From Kordiimonas sp. SCSIO 12610 (lineage in GTDB: Bacteria; Pseudomonadota; Alphaproteobacteria; Sphingomonadales; Kordiimonadaceae): DNA of 64,000 nucleotides. Location: assembly GCF_024398015.1 (NCBI RefSeq), contig NZ_CP073747.1:1002501-1066500 (forward strand), written 5' to 3'. The position numbers and the translations under genes are program-made. Every line of letters starts with the position of its first letter. Position 1 is the first letter of the stretch. Under the pieces are notes generated by a model that saw only the letters and a list, made by a program, of their open reading frames with translations, searched no databases and was not told where the DNA came from. Positions 9,201 through 17,318 of the stretch are shown here, one piece after another.

Positions 9201-10625
9201 CCTGATATCGAGGAAGGGGCAACACGCACGCTTGGCCGCGGTGAATATCAGGCGGGTATTGAATACAAGAAGGGTGACGTTGTTACCTATGAGGGGAGCA
9301 GTTATCTGTTTATCGGCGATACGGCAGCCACCGGCAGCACGCCACCAAACGCCAACTGGCAAACGCTTTCGGAACGCGGGCAATCGATCACGGTTGAGTA
9401 TGCGCCGTTTCCAAACGGGCCGTGGGATAGCACATTTGGTGCTGAAGACCTGTTTATGCGCCAACGCATCGGGGACGGTGCCTTTAGCGCGGCTATCCGC
9501 ATTGTCGGCGAAGAGGGGGGCGCGACCGACTATCGTTTCCGCCGTGACTTGAATACACCATCCCGGCCAAGTGATGCTATACCAAGCGGATGGTTTGACC
9601 AGCCGCCAAGCGGTGTTTTCCCCCTATGGATGATCCAGGCGCGGAAAAGGCCCGATGGTAGTTTCGCGGACGGGGCAACATGGTCAACACCTGTCCGCCT
9701 GACGGGTGAAGACGGTGCTGATGGCACAAATGGCCCAACCTATGCAGGATTGATAAACAATAGGGGCGGGACGGGTATTGATCGTAATACCATATATTTC
9801 TGTGGTTACACGGACGGCGCTATTGATATTGATAAACCGGCACGGATTGCGCGCCCTGACGCTCAGGGGCAATTTTTCGAATTTGGGGGCGTACGCGGGC
9901 AAACAAGTGCAGCACTAAGTGAATCGTCATTGTTGGCCAACACTACGGGTAGTAATGGAACTTGGTATGTTGTTGTTGAAACCAATGGAACTCGTCCCTT
10001 TGTTAATCGGGTAACCACCAATTTTGCAAGAACCCATGCGGCTATAGCGAAACGAGTGAATGGTGAATGGGTGTATGATAAATTTGCAGATGCAGATACC
10101 CCGATCACGGTAACACCCTCAATGGTTATTATCGGTCAGGTTGATCGTTTTCGGGATTCCGAAGGTGGTGAAGGGTTTCTGGAATTCATACCATTCTACA
10201 GCTCGCTTGCGGCCGCACCATCAATTGGGGCTCCGAATACAGAACACATACCGGCGACATCACTGGGCGGCACCTATACGCTTGAGCCGATTGCACCGGC
10301 CCGCGGTGTTGACGCAGGCAGCTCAGCAACAATTCATGTCGATCCGTCAACGCTTTATCTAGGTGGGCGAGAGATTGCTTATTTGAGTGGAAATATTCCG
10401 GGGTTAGCCTTCAGCACTTATTATCATGTTTATGCAATCGATCCGCATCTGAACGGCCGTAACGTCCAGTATCTTGCAATAACCGATCGCACGATGTTGC
10501 CGGAAGGGCATATCTATTTTGGCCTTGTGCGCACGCCCGCAAATGGCGGTTCGACCACAGGGGGAACCCCGGGTGGCTTTGGTGGTGGCGGCGGTGCCTA
10601 TGACCCCACCTTCATCTATCCGTAA
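6264..10625 (+). CDS. Tail tip/host-specificity protein (lambda gpJ-like)
   Basis: 1453 residues, start ATG after AGGAAAATTC. Residues 1-75 are Gly/Ala-rich and hydrophobic, then comes the conserved start of J-like tip proteins (ANAVASRQIIYGEMRVGG is approximated here as NAVASRQIIYGEMRVGGSE). The middle carries the tip hub with TIPRYTFNGVIDGNR and a fibronectin-like part around 560-650. A jelly-roll carbohydrate-binding-like region lies near 840-980 and a chitin-binding type 3-like segment (GIEYKKGDVVTYEGSSYLFI) near 993-1012. The C-terminus ends in a Gly-rich stretch. It should form the central tail fibre that contacts the host surface. The variable C-terminal third probably sets specificity (inference). 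Confidence 0.85.
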   Translation: MGKIVKTTLFFAAAAAIVVATGGAGAGLLGASLTTAGTLGVGLTTGAAIFGGLVGAGLGILSSIAAPSAREVGEQAGLKLPITNAVASRQIIYGEMRVGGSEVFIEEYNTFESDRGRDDDIPNDALIYVRAVADHPIDGFVSYHMGDREIRFDTSKSQNLENGGNAIGDLRDCLYLSEHDGTQTLADRKLTSVPTLGWGAGHVGRGIAYFTVRAQFDQDKYPYGPSEIRNLRVQVRGKRIYDPRLDSTRIEIGGDGPQRLGDTATWAYSQNPALVIYDFLRDDTLGNAVPDDEIDISSIVDAANIADERVPVKSGGTIPRYTFNGVIDGNRDKYANISSMLSAMSGRIMWLGGKVHIFAAYPDMETERFQFDEDNVFAAQLLPLPPIERRYNEVRGTFLSPEDGFEPQDFPPVVDAAAQAEEGAVVFNLNLPFTHDHREAQRLAQIALRQARQPMLRLEAQPIGAAFAPMDVVAVSWRNLGVGFSGGPSSEVPTPEDFRITEQSISGGQGGQPMRVQLGLTREDASIYAWDAAVDEKDRNIPVTLRQPTGLEMVEPQGVTASPTTIRRQDNSEVAALSVSWETPLSLVSETYVDVRPADSAVDAAWIPISTVNRFESDIIITLPENTVVEVRVRHKLLNGMISTPVIVTATTDDVGGDGGGITWATLGGEGKPSDFADVTADNQVVFGRLWDFNNNALGWTAIGGTLDNSFGLMTITATSADHQLISPSGLGIRGSEFGAIVLRVARKVGGSVDFEETRAFYQTAGPNGHDFDAGFFRRAPRRFEQGVFTTFVFDMENLTQGGSDWQDSIIDRIRIDLSETDNDAFDIDYIGIARIGVGDVVDGNGVNLIPNAYPTITDASDTDDESQLVVEPIANLGLEAGDIISASMQIRAPDARAGTLVMRFFGSGDTKVGEDFTSIPVSNQAVFETVRINGIEIPAGAERVRLLMQRSDGVSGVVVGRRPALNIGSRAFAPTPVRPDIEEGATRTLGRGEYQAGIEYKKGDVVTYEGSSYLFIGDTAATGSTPPNANWQTLSERGQSITVEYAPFPNGPWDSTFGAEDLFMRQRIGDGAFSAAIRIVGEEGGATDYRFRRDLNTPSRPSDAIPSGWFDQPPSGVFPLWMIQARKRPDGSFADGATWSTPVRLTGEDGADGTNGPTYAGLINNRGGTGIDRNTIYFCGYTDGAIDIDKPARIARPDAQGQFFEFGGVRGQTSAALSESSLLANTTGSNGTWYVVVETNGTRPFVNRVTTNFARTHAAIAKRVNGEWVYDKFADADTPITVTPSMVIIGQVDRFRDSEGGEGFLEFIPFYSSLAAAPSIGAPNTEHIPATSLGGTYTLEPIAPARGVDAGSSATIHVDPSTLYLGGREIAYLSGNIPGLAFSTYYHVYAIDPHLNGRNVQYLAITDRTMLPEGHIYFGLVRTPANGGSTTGGTPGGFGGGGGAYDPTFIYP

Positions 10626-10654
10626 TTTAACCTTTATAGTTTTCAGGAATCATC

Positions 10655-11131
10655 ATGAATATTATTGAGATCGCGGGGCTTGATCCCGCTTACCGCGTGT
10701 ATGAAAAGGACGGGGCTTTTTTTAAGGTCCATGTTTCCGAATTTGGAAGCGCAGCCGTTGGCAGCCTTGCCTTTCTGTTGAAAACCGAAGTGTGCGATAA
10801 TTTGGGCGCATCGATTTATGATACCGCACTTGGTGAGATGGTTCTTTCTGTTGCGCTGACGGAAACCGATCTCGTTTCAGTGAATGATGAAACGTCGACG
10901 CCAACCAGTTTGACTATGGGGGACTTGGCGCGCTTTGATAATCGCCTTTATGGCGGCAACGATGATGGCACGGTGATCGATCATGGCCCCATTGATATGG
11001 CCGCGAACGCAGCGGTCGCAGAGGTGATGAGCGAGTGGGATAAGGCCGCGCGCAGTGAGGTTGCAAAAGCCGCGCGTGTTTGGGCAAGATTATCCGAGAA
11101 AGCGAATATTCTCGCGCTAATCGGGGTGTGA
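10655..11131 (+). CDS. Hypothetical protein after the tail fibre
   Basis: 158 residues, start ATG after TTTCAGGAATCATC, 29 bases behind the tip gene and so probably cotranscribed. The N-terminus is a small beta domain (AGLDPAYRVYEKDGAFFKVH) and the C-terminus is a charged helix rich in Ala (EVMSEWDKAARSEVAKAARV). The position suggests a fibre accessory or assembly protein, but I do not recognise the family. Confidence 0.6.
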   Translation: MNIIEIAGLDPAYRVYEKDGAFFKVHVSEFGSAAVGSLAFLLKTEVCDNLGASIYDTALGEMVLSVALTETDLVSVNDETSTPTSLTMGDLARFDNRLYGGNDDGTVIDHGPIDMAANAAVAEVMSEWDKAARSEVAKAARVWARLSEKANILALIGV

Positions 11132-11152
11132 TGGGCCTGATTTTCTGAAGTA

Positions 11153-11371
11153 TTATAGAGCGAGATTATAAGGCTTGAAATGATAATCGCCGTAAAGTTT
11201 GGCGTTATGCTTTGCTTTACGGCGATTGATGGCTTTGTATTTTTTATTTTCGATTTTTCGCGCTTTAAAAAGCGGGTTACCGAGCGCTTTCGCGACCGGA
11301 TTTCGGGCTTTGGGTGCAGTACCAGTGATCTTGATCTTTGATCCCTTCACCCGCCCCTTCCGTTGAGGCAT
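11153..11371 (-). CDS. ArfA-like alternative ribosome-rescue factor
   Basis: 72 residues, highly basic. Residues 23-55 (key parts RNPVAKALGNPLFKARKIEN, KK, RRKAKH) align with the core of E. coli ArfA ([28 protein letters not shown]); both genes also encode 72 residues. ArfA recruits RF2 to free ribosomes stalled on non-stop mRNA. In E. coli its mRNA contains a 3' hairpin cut by RNase III so that active, truncated ArfA is made only when tmRNA fails. Here a 13-bp perfect hairpin covers codons 49-63, the same relative place. The gene lies antisense just after the tail fibre operon. Assignment is by pattern, not by search; an uncharacterised small basic protein is the alternative. Confidence 0.65.
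   Translation of the reverse strand: MPQRKGRVKGSKIKITGTAPKARNPVAKALGNPLFKARKIENKKYKAINRRKAKHNAKLYGDYHFKPYNLAL
11185..11227 (-). promoter_or_regulatory. Perfect 13-bp hairpin inside the 3' end of the ArfA-like gene
   Basis: AATCGCCGTAAAG (11185-11197) and CTTTACGGCGATT (11215-11227) are exact inverse complements with a 17-base loop. In the mRNA it covers codons 49-63 of 72, after the ArfA core motif. A stem of this kind is a plausible RNase III target producing a stop-less message, as known for E. coli arfA. Confidence 0.75.
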
Positions 11372-11479
11372 GATATGTCCTTTCTTTATGATTTGTGGTG
11401 CTAGTGTATCATGTAGGCTGATTAGCGTAAATTGTTATATATACCGTGAAATTACATGGAATGTTTTTGGAAAATGGAT

Positions 11480-11938
11480 TTATAGACCAATTGGATCATC
11501 CGCATATTTAAATGCCCTAGATGTCTTTATGGCTGCGATTAGTTCTTTTACTTCCGGTGGTGTGATCTTCTCTTGCTCTGGGAAGAAGAAACAACATTCG
11601 ATGGTTTGAGTGATTTCTATAATCTTTGGTATAATCAGGCGTAAGTCCTGACGCAGGTCTAATCGTATGCAAATATATTTTGCTTTGCCTTGCTCAATAC
11701 CTACCTGAATATCATGCTCATTATCATTACCCCAAACTAATAAATTCTTATGCCGTGATCTGGTTTCGGGCAATATTTGACTGAGTAAATCGCGAAAGCC
11801 TTCTCTGAGTTGATAATCATTCCAAGCATACTCGACGTCATGATACCCCTCTGCGGTGTAGAGGGAGGCAGGATTAAATTTATTGTCTTTCGCCCAGGAC
11901 TTTGGAAGCAACTGTATTGTAAATTGCCACACAGCCAT
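11480..11938 (-). CDS. Hypothetical protein
   Basis: 152 residues, soluble. Features are a Trp/Tyr-rich N-terminus (SLYTAEGYHDVEYAWNDY), a central WGNDNEHDIQVG strand and IRLDLRQDLRLIIPKIIEI, ending in an alpha-helical segment. The size and the W/D-rich beta pattern resemble small immunity-type proteins, but this is only an impression. It runs 15 bases after the 246-aa gene on the same strand, probably in one unit, within the accessory block between tail and lysis genes. Confidence 0.6.
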   Translation of the reverse strand: MAVWQFTIQLLPKSWAKDNKFNPASLYTAEGYHDVEYAWNDYQLREGFRDLLSQILPETRSRHKNLLVWGNDNEHDIQVGIEQGKAKYICIRLDLRQDLRLIIPKIIEITQTIECCFFFPEQEKITPPEVKELIAAIKTSRAFKYADDPIGL

Positions 11939-11953
11939 CAGCCCTAACTCCTA

Positions 11954-12694
11954 TTATTGCTCAGCCAAACACATATCCACTTCAACGGGTTTGGAGCCCA
12001 GTAGGCTCGTTTGCCAGCAATCGCCATAAACCGAACAGTAGCATACCTTAATATCGACCTTACCGCTTAGCGTATCGACAAGACGCCTGCTGGCGGCGTC
12101 CCAGTCAACGGAGAACAGCGTGATTTCTTCATCCGGGCTAATGACGGTTTCGTCAATATTGCTCGCAAGATACCGCTCATAACTGAAGGCATCTTCGGGC
12201 CCAAGGATATCAAGGATCAATTGATCGAGATCCGTCACCTTCTGGCCTTGATAGGTTAAGACCCCCATTTCAATGAGGGCCGGGCCAATGCCCTTGTTCT
12301 CAACAAAATAGCTGAAGCCATTGGCATTATAGCGCTGCTTGACCGCGATATAGGGCCATGCCTCTACTTTTGCGACATCGCGGGCAGTACTGACCTCGAT
12401 GACAGAAACATAGGTCGCAACAATCGACAGGATAACCGCGAGCAATGACCCCATATCCGAGAGGGTGATTTTTCGTTCATTCTGTGTAGAGGCGCCGGAT
12501 AAATTGCCGGATAATTTGCCAGATAACTTATCAGATACTATGCCAGTGTCTGCGTCGGATACCGTTTCAGGGCCTTGATCAGGTGATAGATCAGACGTCT
12601 GTTCAGGTGTCTGCTTAGGTGTCTGTTCAGGTGCTTCAGGCTGTTTTGGTGGTGTCTCCATTTTGGGTGCTCCCTCAAAATTCATTTTGGACAA
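11954..12694 (-). CDS. Single-span membrane protein with repeat-rich N-terminus
   Basis: 246 residues. The first 70 are low complexity: EQTPKQTPEQT-type repeats followed by SDKL, SGKL, SGNL, SGAS, the latter coded by four 12-nt units (12488-12535). A hydrophobic helix (about residues 79-97, SLLAVILSIVATYVSVIEV) follows and then a soluble domain with VEAWPYIAVKQRYNANG and FVENKGIGPALIEM, a pattern common in uncharacterised membrane-anchored proteins with an Ig-like outer domain. The C-terminus has cysteines (VCYCSVYGDC). Function unknown; accessory gene between tail and lysis modules. Confidence 0.65.
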   Translation of the reverse strand: MSKMNFEGAPKMETPPKQPEAPEQTPKQTPEQTSDLSPDQGPETVSDADTGIVSDKLSGKLSGNLSGASTQNERKITLSDMGSLLAVILSIVATYVSVIEVSTARDVAKVEAWPYIAVKQRYNANGFSYFVENKGIGPALIEMGVLTYQGQKVTDLDQLILDILGPEDAFSYERYLASNIDETVISPDEEITLFSVDWDAASRRLVDTLSGKVDIKVCYCSVYGDCWQTSLLGSKPVEVDMCLAEQ

Positions 12695-12759
12695 ACCATA
12701 GCCTGATCATAGGCAAATAAATTTTCTTATTTCAATATCTTAAATTTCAGGAGGCATTT

Positions 12760-13239
12760 ATGTCTAACTCTCCGTCCCTTTGGGCGCGGGCGCGTATGCG
12801 CGTGCGCTCTGTCTTCAGCATAGCTTTTCTCAAACGCGCTTGGCGGCGCGTGAAGGCGTTTTTATTTCATCAGGTTTGGTGCGGATATATTTTCCGTGCC
12901 CTGATCTGGATTGATCAGGGGGTGAATGTGATCGTTGGCCCCGCTCTTAATTTTATGCTGCTATTGGAAGCGAAAATCAGGCACACCAATCGTTCGCTGA
13001 TTGCGAAATTCGGTTTTCCTGACGAGACGCTATCGAGCGTGTTTGGGAAAAACAAAAACCTTAGTCTTTGGTGCGGCTGGATTGCCTGGGGCCTGGACAA
13101 AATCGACCGCGGCCACACGGACCTTGCAATGGAGCGGGATGAAGGCTTGTTCTTTGGCCAAAGAATTGACCCAAAAATTGATCCCAAAACCGGAAATGGT
13201 ATCGATCGTAACACCGGCAAAACTATCCGAAAATCATAA
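12760..13239 (+). CDS. Hypothetical phage-associated protein
   Basis: 159 residues, start ATG after a strong AGGAGG. An Arg-rich N-terminus (RARMRVRSVFSIAFLKRAWR) leads into aromatic, moderately hydrophobic segments (QVWCGYIFRALIWIDQGVNV) and the C-terminus contains a short RIDPKIDPKTGNGIDRNTGK repeat. It starts a rightward set of genes (12760-15395) that resumes the direction of the tail operon. No family recognised. Confidence 0.6.
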   Translation: MSNSPSLWARARMRVRSVFSIAFLKRAWRRVKAFLFHQVWCGYIFRALIWIDQGVNVIVGPALNFMLLLEAKIRHTNRSLIAKFGFPDETLSSVFGKNKNLSLWCGWIAWGLDKIDRGHTDLAMERDEGLFFGQRIDPKIDPKTGNGIDRNTGKTIRKS

Positions 13240-13283
13240 TCCCCAGTCTTTATAATCCCCAGTCGTCATAATCTCTAGTCGTT
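13234..13283. repeat. Three 16-bp imperfect direct repeats
   Basis: Units ATAATCCCCAGTCTTT, ATAATCCCCAGTCGTC and ATAATCTCTAGTCGTT follow one another between two small genes. They are another example of short-period tandem duplication in this window. Confidence 0.7.
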
Positions 13284-13296
13284 AAGAGTGTTTCCA

Positions 13297-13713
13297 ATGC
13301 CCAATGGTTCCAACCACCCAATTTCCCACAATAATACTCCAAATCATAACACTGGTCAAAATACCAATGGCCAGAATGCCAATGGCCCCAGCCCAAATGG
13401 CCCGAATGGGAGCTGGACGGTGAATAAGCAGATTGACCTTCTGAAAGTGCTTGCGCTCTTTATCGCGGCGGTTGGGGCTTATTTTACGCTCAAGAGCGAT
13501 ACGGAGGCGCTGCGTGATGGCCTCGCCCGCGCTGAGGGGCGCATCAACAAACTTGAGGTGGCGCAAAAAGACGAAGGTGCGGAAATGGCCCGCCTCGCGG
13601 TCTTGGAAGCGCAGCAACGCATGAGCGAACAAAGCCTTGGTGAGATCAAACAAACCCTGAAGGCAATCGATAAAAAGGTCGATGATATGCGCAAGGAAAT
13701 CCGCGCGAATTAA
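13297..13713 (+). CDS. Small membrane protein with coiled coil, spanin/holin-accessory style
   Basis: About 138 residues from the ATG at 13297; a GTG at 13288 is also possible. The first 40 residues are an Asn/Gly/Pro-rich repeat (GQNTNGQNANGPSPNGPNG) with 15-nt periodicity. One hydrophobic helix follows (about 52-66, LLKVLALFIAAVGAYFTL) and then a long charged coiled coil to the end. Proteins with an inner-membrane anchor and coiled coil next to lysis genes are often holin accessories or regulators, so that is the likely role, but there is no family match. Confidence 0.6.
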   Translation: MPNGSNHPISHNNTPNHNTGQNTNGQNANGPSPNGPNGSWTVNKQIDLLKVLALFIAAVGAYFTLKSDTEALRDGLARAEGRINKLEVAQKDEGAEMARLAVLEAQQRMSEQSLGEIKQTLKAIDKKVDDMRKEIRAN

Positions 13714-13805
13714 GGCGCTAAGCAAAACGGGTAAATTAAAGAACGAATTAAGGAGGCATATCTCCAGAAATTCAGCCTTTCACTTCTATAATTGGGAAAA
13801 ATTAT

Positions 13806-15395
13806 ATGTTGAAAATCCAACAATCGGTTGGCATTGGCAGCCAGAACAGGCCGCATGATGTTGCGGTAATTCAGTTGGCGCTTCGACTACACCGAACTGC
13901 GGGGCAAGGGGCTTATTACTCAGGGGCAATTGATGGAAACTACAGTGACTTGTTACATCAAGCTATTGTTCGGTTTCAATTTGACAATGGGTTAGTTACA
14001 TTAAAATCGAAAGCGGGCGTTATAGACAAAGCTAGTCAGACAGCTACGAAATTATATCGGAAATTTCCTGCCGCCTGGAAGAATATTACACCAATTGCTG
14101 TTGCTGATGGCTCTGTGGTTTTCTATGATTTTAACCAACAAAAGCTCGAGGCTGATTTAGCAAAAGAGATAGCAAGGATCAGAGCAGCGGCATATTTGTT
14201 GCCACGTTACGAAAAGGCCCTGACAGCTTTAATGACGAGCGTTTTAAAGGAAGCCAAGGTATTACTTAAACTAGACTTTAAGTCCCGAAAAATCATTCAT
14301 CCTGGCAGTTTTCGATTATCATTGAAATCAGAGCCTAACCGTATCCTCAAATTACTGGGGGGAAATTTGAGTGTTCCAACTATACAACGTCAATTTTCAC
14401 TGTTGGACTTTCAAAAGAAAGTTATAAGCAGCAAGGTTTCGGTAAATGACGTATGGGTTCAGGATGGCAAAATTGACAAGGTTCTGAGGCTGAAATCCCG
14501 TATCAGTAATTACATGGCAGGGCCACTATATGTTACTGGTGTGAAAAACGGCTTATTGGAATTGAATGCAGAAGGAGGCAATGTTGATCTCGATTTCACT
14601 CTGCATCGTAGGGTTCTACTGAAGAAACAGTCAAGTGACCCACTTCTGCGTAATTATGAAACTGCGTATGTATACGGAACGGTGATAAAGCTTTACCGTG
14701 AGCATGCGGACTATACAGATGATTTGTCTAAAGTCTGGTTCAAAGAGTTTCTGTTTAATAAATCTAATTACGATGAAATATATCAATATTTAAAACGCAA
14801 AAATAACATATTTGCCCTGAATTTATCCCCTCTCGCGGGTGAAATTGCCCGCGCAATGACAACAGAAACCTATGCATTGCTTGCAGACCAGTTAGGCGCA
14901 ATAAATTCACTTATTAGTAAAGGTAAATTGAGCGCTGATATATATGATGCTTTCCAACGTGCCACAAAAAATGGTGACGAATTAGCAGCATTTTTACTGG
15001 AAGATGTAGAGAGTGGTTCCTCAAAAATATTACTGAAACTTACCCAAAACACTGTTGCGATTATAACGTTAGGGGCGAAGGTTCAAGTTGATATCTCCAA
15101 GGGTATTCCTGCGGATGAGGCAATTATTAAAAATATAGCAGAATTCTTTTTAGGAAAAGTTCCGGGAATTGTTTCATCAGCAATTGTTGTGAAACGCTTG
15201 AATTTGCGCCTTAATAAACGCTTCACGAGCGGACAACAGGTGATTATTACGGCTCTTGCCAGTTTTTTCATCGATATGGCGATTACCTATATTATTGAAG
15301 AGTTTTCGAAGAAGATGCGCATTGAAGTCGGGTCAATAACGCGTGCATTTTACCGTGAACATATCAAGCCAGCTTTGAAAGATGAAACATCATAA
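13806..15395 (+). CDS. Peptidoglycan-binding domain protein with unknown C-terminal part
   Basis: 529 residues. Residues 15-60 form a PG_binding_1-like domain (DVAVIQLALRLHRTAG, then IDGNYSDLLHQAIVRFQ). The rest has no enzyme motif I recognise; it is charged and mostly helical, with two hydrophobic stretches near the C-terminus (about 415-440 and 475-497). Codon use is AT-richer than the flanking tail genes. It sits in the accessory block before the lysis pair. It could be a cell-wall-targeted cargo or effector, or a non-catalytic lysis helper; the sequence does not decide. Confidence 0.65.
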   Translation: MLKIQQSVGIGSQNRPHDVAVIQLALRLHRTAGQGAYYSGAIDGNYSDLLHQAIVRFQFDNGLVTLKSKAGVIDKASQTATKLYRKFPAAWKNITPIAVADGSVVFYDFNQQKLEADLAKEIARIRAAAYLLPRYEKALTALMTSVLKEAKVLLKLDFKSRKIIHPGSFRLSLKSEPNRILKLLGGNLSVPTIQRQFSLLDFQKKVISSKVSVNDVWVQDGKIDKVLRLKSRISNYMAGPLYVTGVKNGLLELNAEGGNVDLDFTLHRRVLLKKQSSDPLLRNYETAYVYGTVIKLYREHADYTDDLSKVWFKEFLFNKSNYDEIYQYLKRKNNIFALNLSPLAGEIARAMTTETYALLADQLGAINSLISKGKLSADIYDAFQRATKNGDELAAFLLEDVESGSSKILLKLTQNTVAIITLGAKVQVDISKGIPADEAIIKNIAEFFLGKVPGIVSSAIVVKRLNLRLNKRFTSGQQVIITALASFFIDMAITYIIEEFSKKMRIEVGSITRAFYREHIKPALKDETS

Positions 15396-15481
15396 ATTCG
15401 CTTATAGAATGCATGTTGACTACCTTTGGTGCGCTATGAGAGAGTGATGTAAGTTTTTTATGCTAAAACTCTGGGGGATAT

Positions 15482-16162
15482 ATGCCGAAAAAAATCATTT
15501 TATGTTTGGTAGTTTCGATTATGGCTGGTTGTGGTGAAAGCCCTGAAATGACCTGTTCAATTTTGAATGAAATGGTTCTGGAAGTTGAAAATGATTTAGC
15601 CAAACAGGAAATAAGCGGCCCCTTTAATGTAGATCTGGTTCTCCGTGAACCGGAAGACACGCCCCGCAGGTTTCAGACGGTCTACAAAAGCCCTGATGAA
15701 TTAACATCTGAACCGGATTGGCAAGAAAAAGACTATTTGAGGACTTATTTTACTTATACGAAGCCTAATTATACAGGCTGGTTGCAATGTCGTCGTTTGG
15801 CCCTACTTCATGATCGAAGTGGGGAGCATCAGGAATTCCTGGAATGTACTTTGGAGAAGGCAAAAAGCCGGGAGGACGCGGATGAGAAGTTTCTGCGTAT
15901 TTCAACTGTACTTGATCAATGTGCTGACCAGCTTGCCATGACGAGCAGCATAGACGCCGATGAAATGCACTCTGTATATGGCCCTGGCTTTGTAAAAGGC
16001 GAGTATAAATTAATCGGCAAACAGCATACATCCGATACGATGAAAACAAGTTCACTGATCTGGCTGAAATATTCGCCCTTGAATAAGGATAAGCTGGTTT
16101 TTCACATTAATGCCGTCAAAAAGGTTGAAAACATGAGCGAGCAGGGCGGGATTTATAAATAG
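15482..16162 (+). CDS. Putative lipoprotein
   Basis: 226 residues, start ATG after GGGGGATAT. The N-terminus MPKKIILCLVVSIMAGCGES has a lipobox (IMAGC, Cys 17). The mature part has six further cysteines and charged, soluble sequence without a known motif. Probably anchored in the outer membrane. It lies between the PG-binding protein and a convergent membrane gene in the accessory block. Function unknown. Confidence 0.7.
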   Translation: MPKKIILCLVVSIMAGCGESPEMTCSILNEMVLEVENDLAKQEISGPFNVDLVLREPEDTPRRFQTVYKSPDELTSEPDWQEKDYLRTYFTYTKPNYTGWLQCRRLALLHDRSGEHQEFLECTLEKAKSREDADEKFLRISTVLDQCADQLAMTSSIDADEMHSVYGPGFVKGEYKLIGKQHTSDTMKTSSLIWLKYSPLNKDKLVFHINAVKKVENMSEQGGIYK

Positions 16163-16253
16163 TTTAAGGAATAGTATATTCCGTAAATTGACAAGGTTTC
16201 TGATTTTCAATTCTCGAAAGATGAATTACAGCGCATTAAATCTACCTTCTAGT

Positions 16254-17177
16254 TCAGTTCAGGTTCAGTTCAGAGATGTAATCTGGCACCCTAAGAACAG
16301 CATAATTAAACAATCGTTCTGCATATGAACGAACCCTCGATATGGTTTCTTCTGTTTCGTCAGGTGTTAAAGGTGACTCGCTTTCAATAGATTCCGTCAG
16401 CAAAAAGAATAATTCATCCCTAATTTCTATGCCAACATCACTAATATCATCACTTACTAAATCTAGTGTTTGATAGTGTGCCGTGTTGAAATCTAAAATT
16501 GTCCCATAGCGACGTGCTTCGGAAATGTAGGTGATATGCTGATTGTGAAAATCAGCGAATGTATCGATCGTATAAAATTCAGGGATGTTCTTATTCAATT
16601 GCTCAGAGAATAAACCTGAAAGTGACTGTGTTGTGGTAACTGCTACTTCATTAAGCTTGAGTTTGAGTAACAAAGTGGCCCGTTGTTTGGGAGTAAGAGG
16701 CTGATGGGCTAGGTAATGCAGTAAATCCGTCAAACTTTTTGTGACCTCATTATATTGGCTGAGGATTGTTCGTTGCCTGACCATATTCTCATCAATGTTT
16801 AGAGGTTGATCGATTGGTAGTCGTTCAGTTTGGTATTTCTTTAAAGCTGTCGCCACATGACTAACAGGATAACCTTTGATACCAGACAATGTTGTTTCAA
16901 TATTGGTGATCGTTTCCTTTAACTTTGCGTTTGCGTTTTTGCGTGTGGTCAACAAGTCATCTTCAGTTATATGCTTGTATTCATCAGAACCTGATCCCAA
17001 TTTATAGCGTAATAATTGTTCCTCTGATAAGCTGGTAACAAGTTTTTCAATCGTTTTAAATGTTTCGTTTATTTCACTGAAATCGGCTTGCGTTTCTGTT
17101 GAACCGGAAAATAAACCTGAATCCGTTTTTAACGTGTAGAAAAGATTAAAAGATACAATCGTTATGATTGCTATCAA
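16254..17177 (-). CDS. Membrane-anchored helical protein, possibly broken at codon 4
   Basis: 307 residues if it starts at the TTG at 17175-17177. One N-terminal hydrophobic anchor (MIAIITIVSFNLFYTL) is followed by a long charged, all-helical domain, perhaps sensor-like or coiled coil. Upstream in the same frame, at 17196-17198, is an ATG with GGGGA in good position, but it reads ATG AAA GTC TAG; after the amber codon the frame continues RLLL into the anchor. So the natural start was probably at 17198 and a nonsense change now separates it, unless translation starts at CTG 17183 or TTG 17177. It is antisense to its neighbours. Confidence 0.55.
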   Translation of the reverse strand: MIAIITIVSFNLFYTLKTDSGLFSGSTETQADFSEINETFKTIEKLVTSLSEEQLLRYKLGSGSDEYKHITEDDLLTTRKNANAKLKETITNIETTLSGIKGYPVSHVATALKKYQTERLPIDQPLNIDENMVRQRTILSQYNEVTKSLTDLLHYLAHQPLTPKQRATLLLKLKLNEVAVTTTQSLSGLFSEQLNKNIPEFYTIDTFADFHNQHITYISEARRYGTILDFNTAHYQTLDLVSDDISDVGIEIRDELFFLLTESIESESPLTPDETEETISRVRSYAERLFNYAVLRVPDYISELNLN

Positions 17178-17318
17178 TAACAGTCGCTAGACTTTCATAA
17201 AGTTCCCCAATTTATATATGCACACTTATACGTTGATCGGTCATAGGTGTCTAGCAGGTCAAATTACATAAGTGATTGGCCGTAAACTCCCAACAATTAA
17301 ATCATAAGGATATTCATC

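Noticed and set aside
9740-10625. Diversity-generating retroelement target in the tail fibre
   Set aside because: No reverse transcriptase and no template repeat of the fibre end in the window.
1190-11131. Complete gene transfer agent
   Set aside because: Several families are GTA-like, but the tip proteins follow the siphophage DUF6950/J layout, and terminase, portal, capsid and protease genes are missing.
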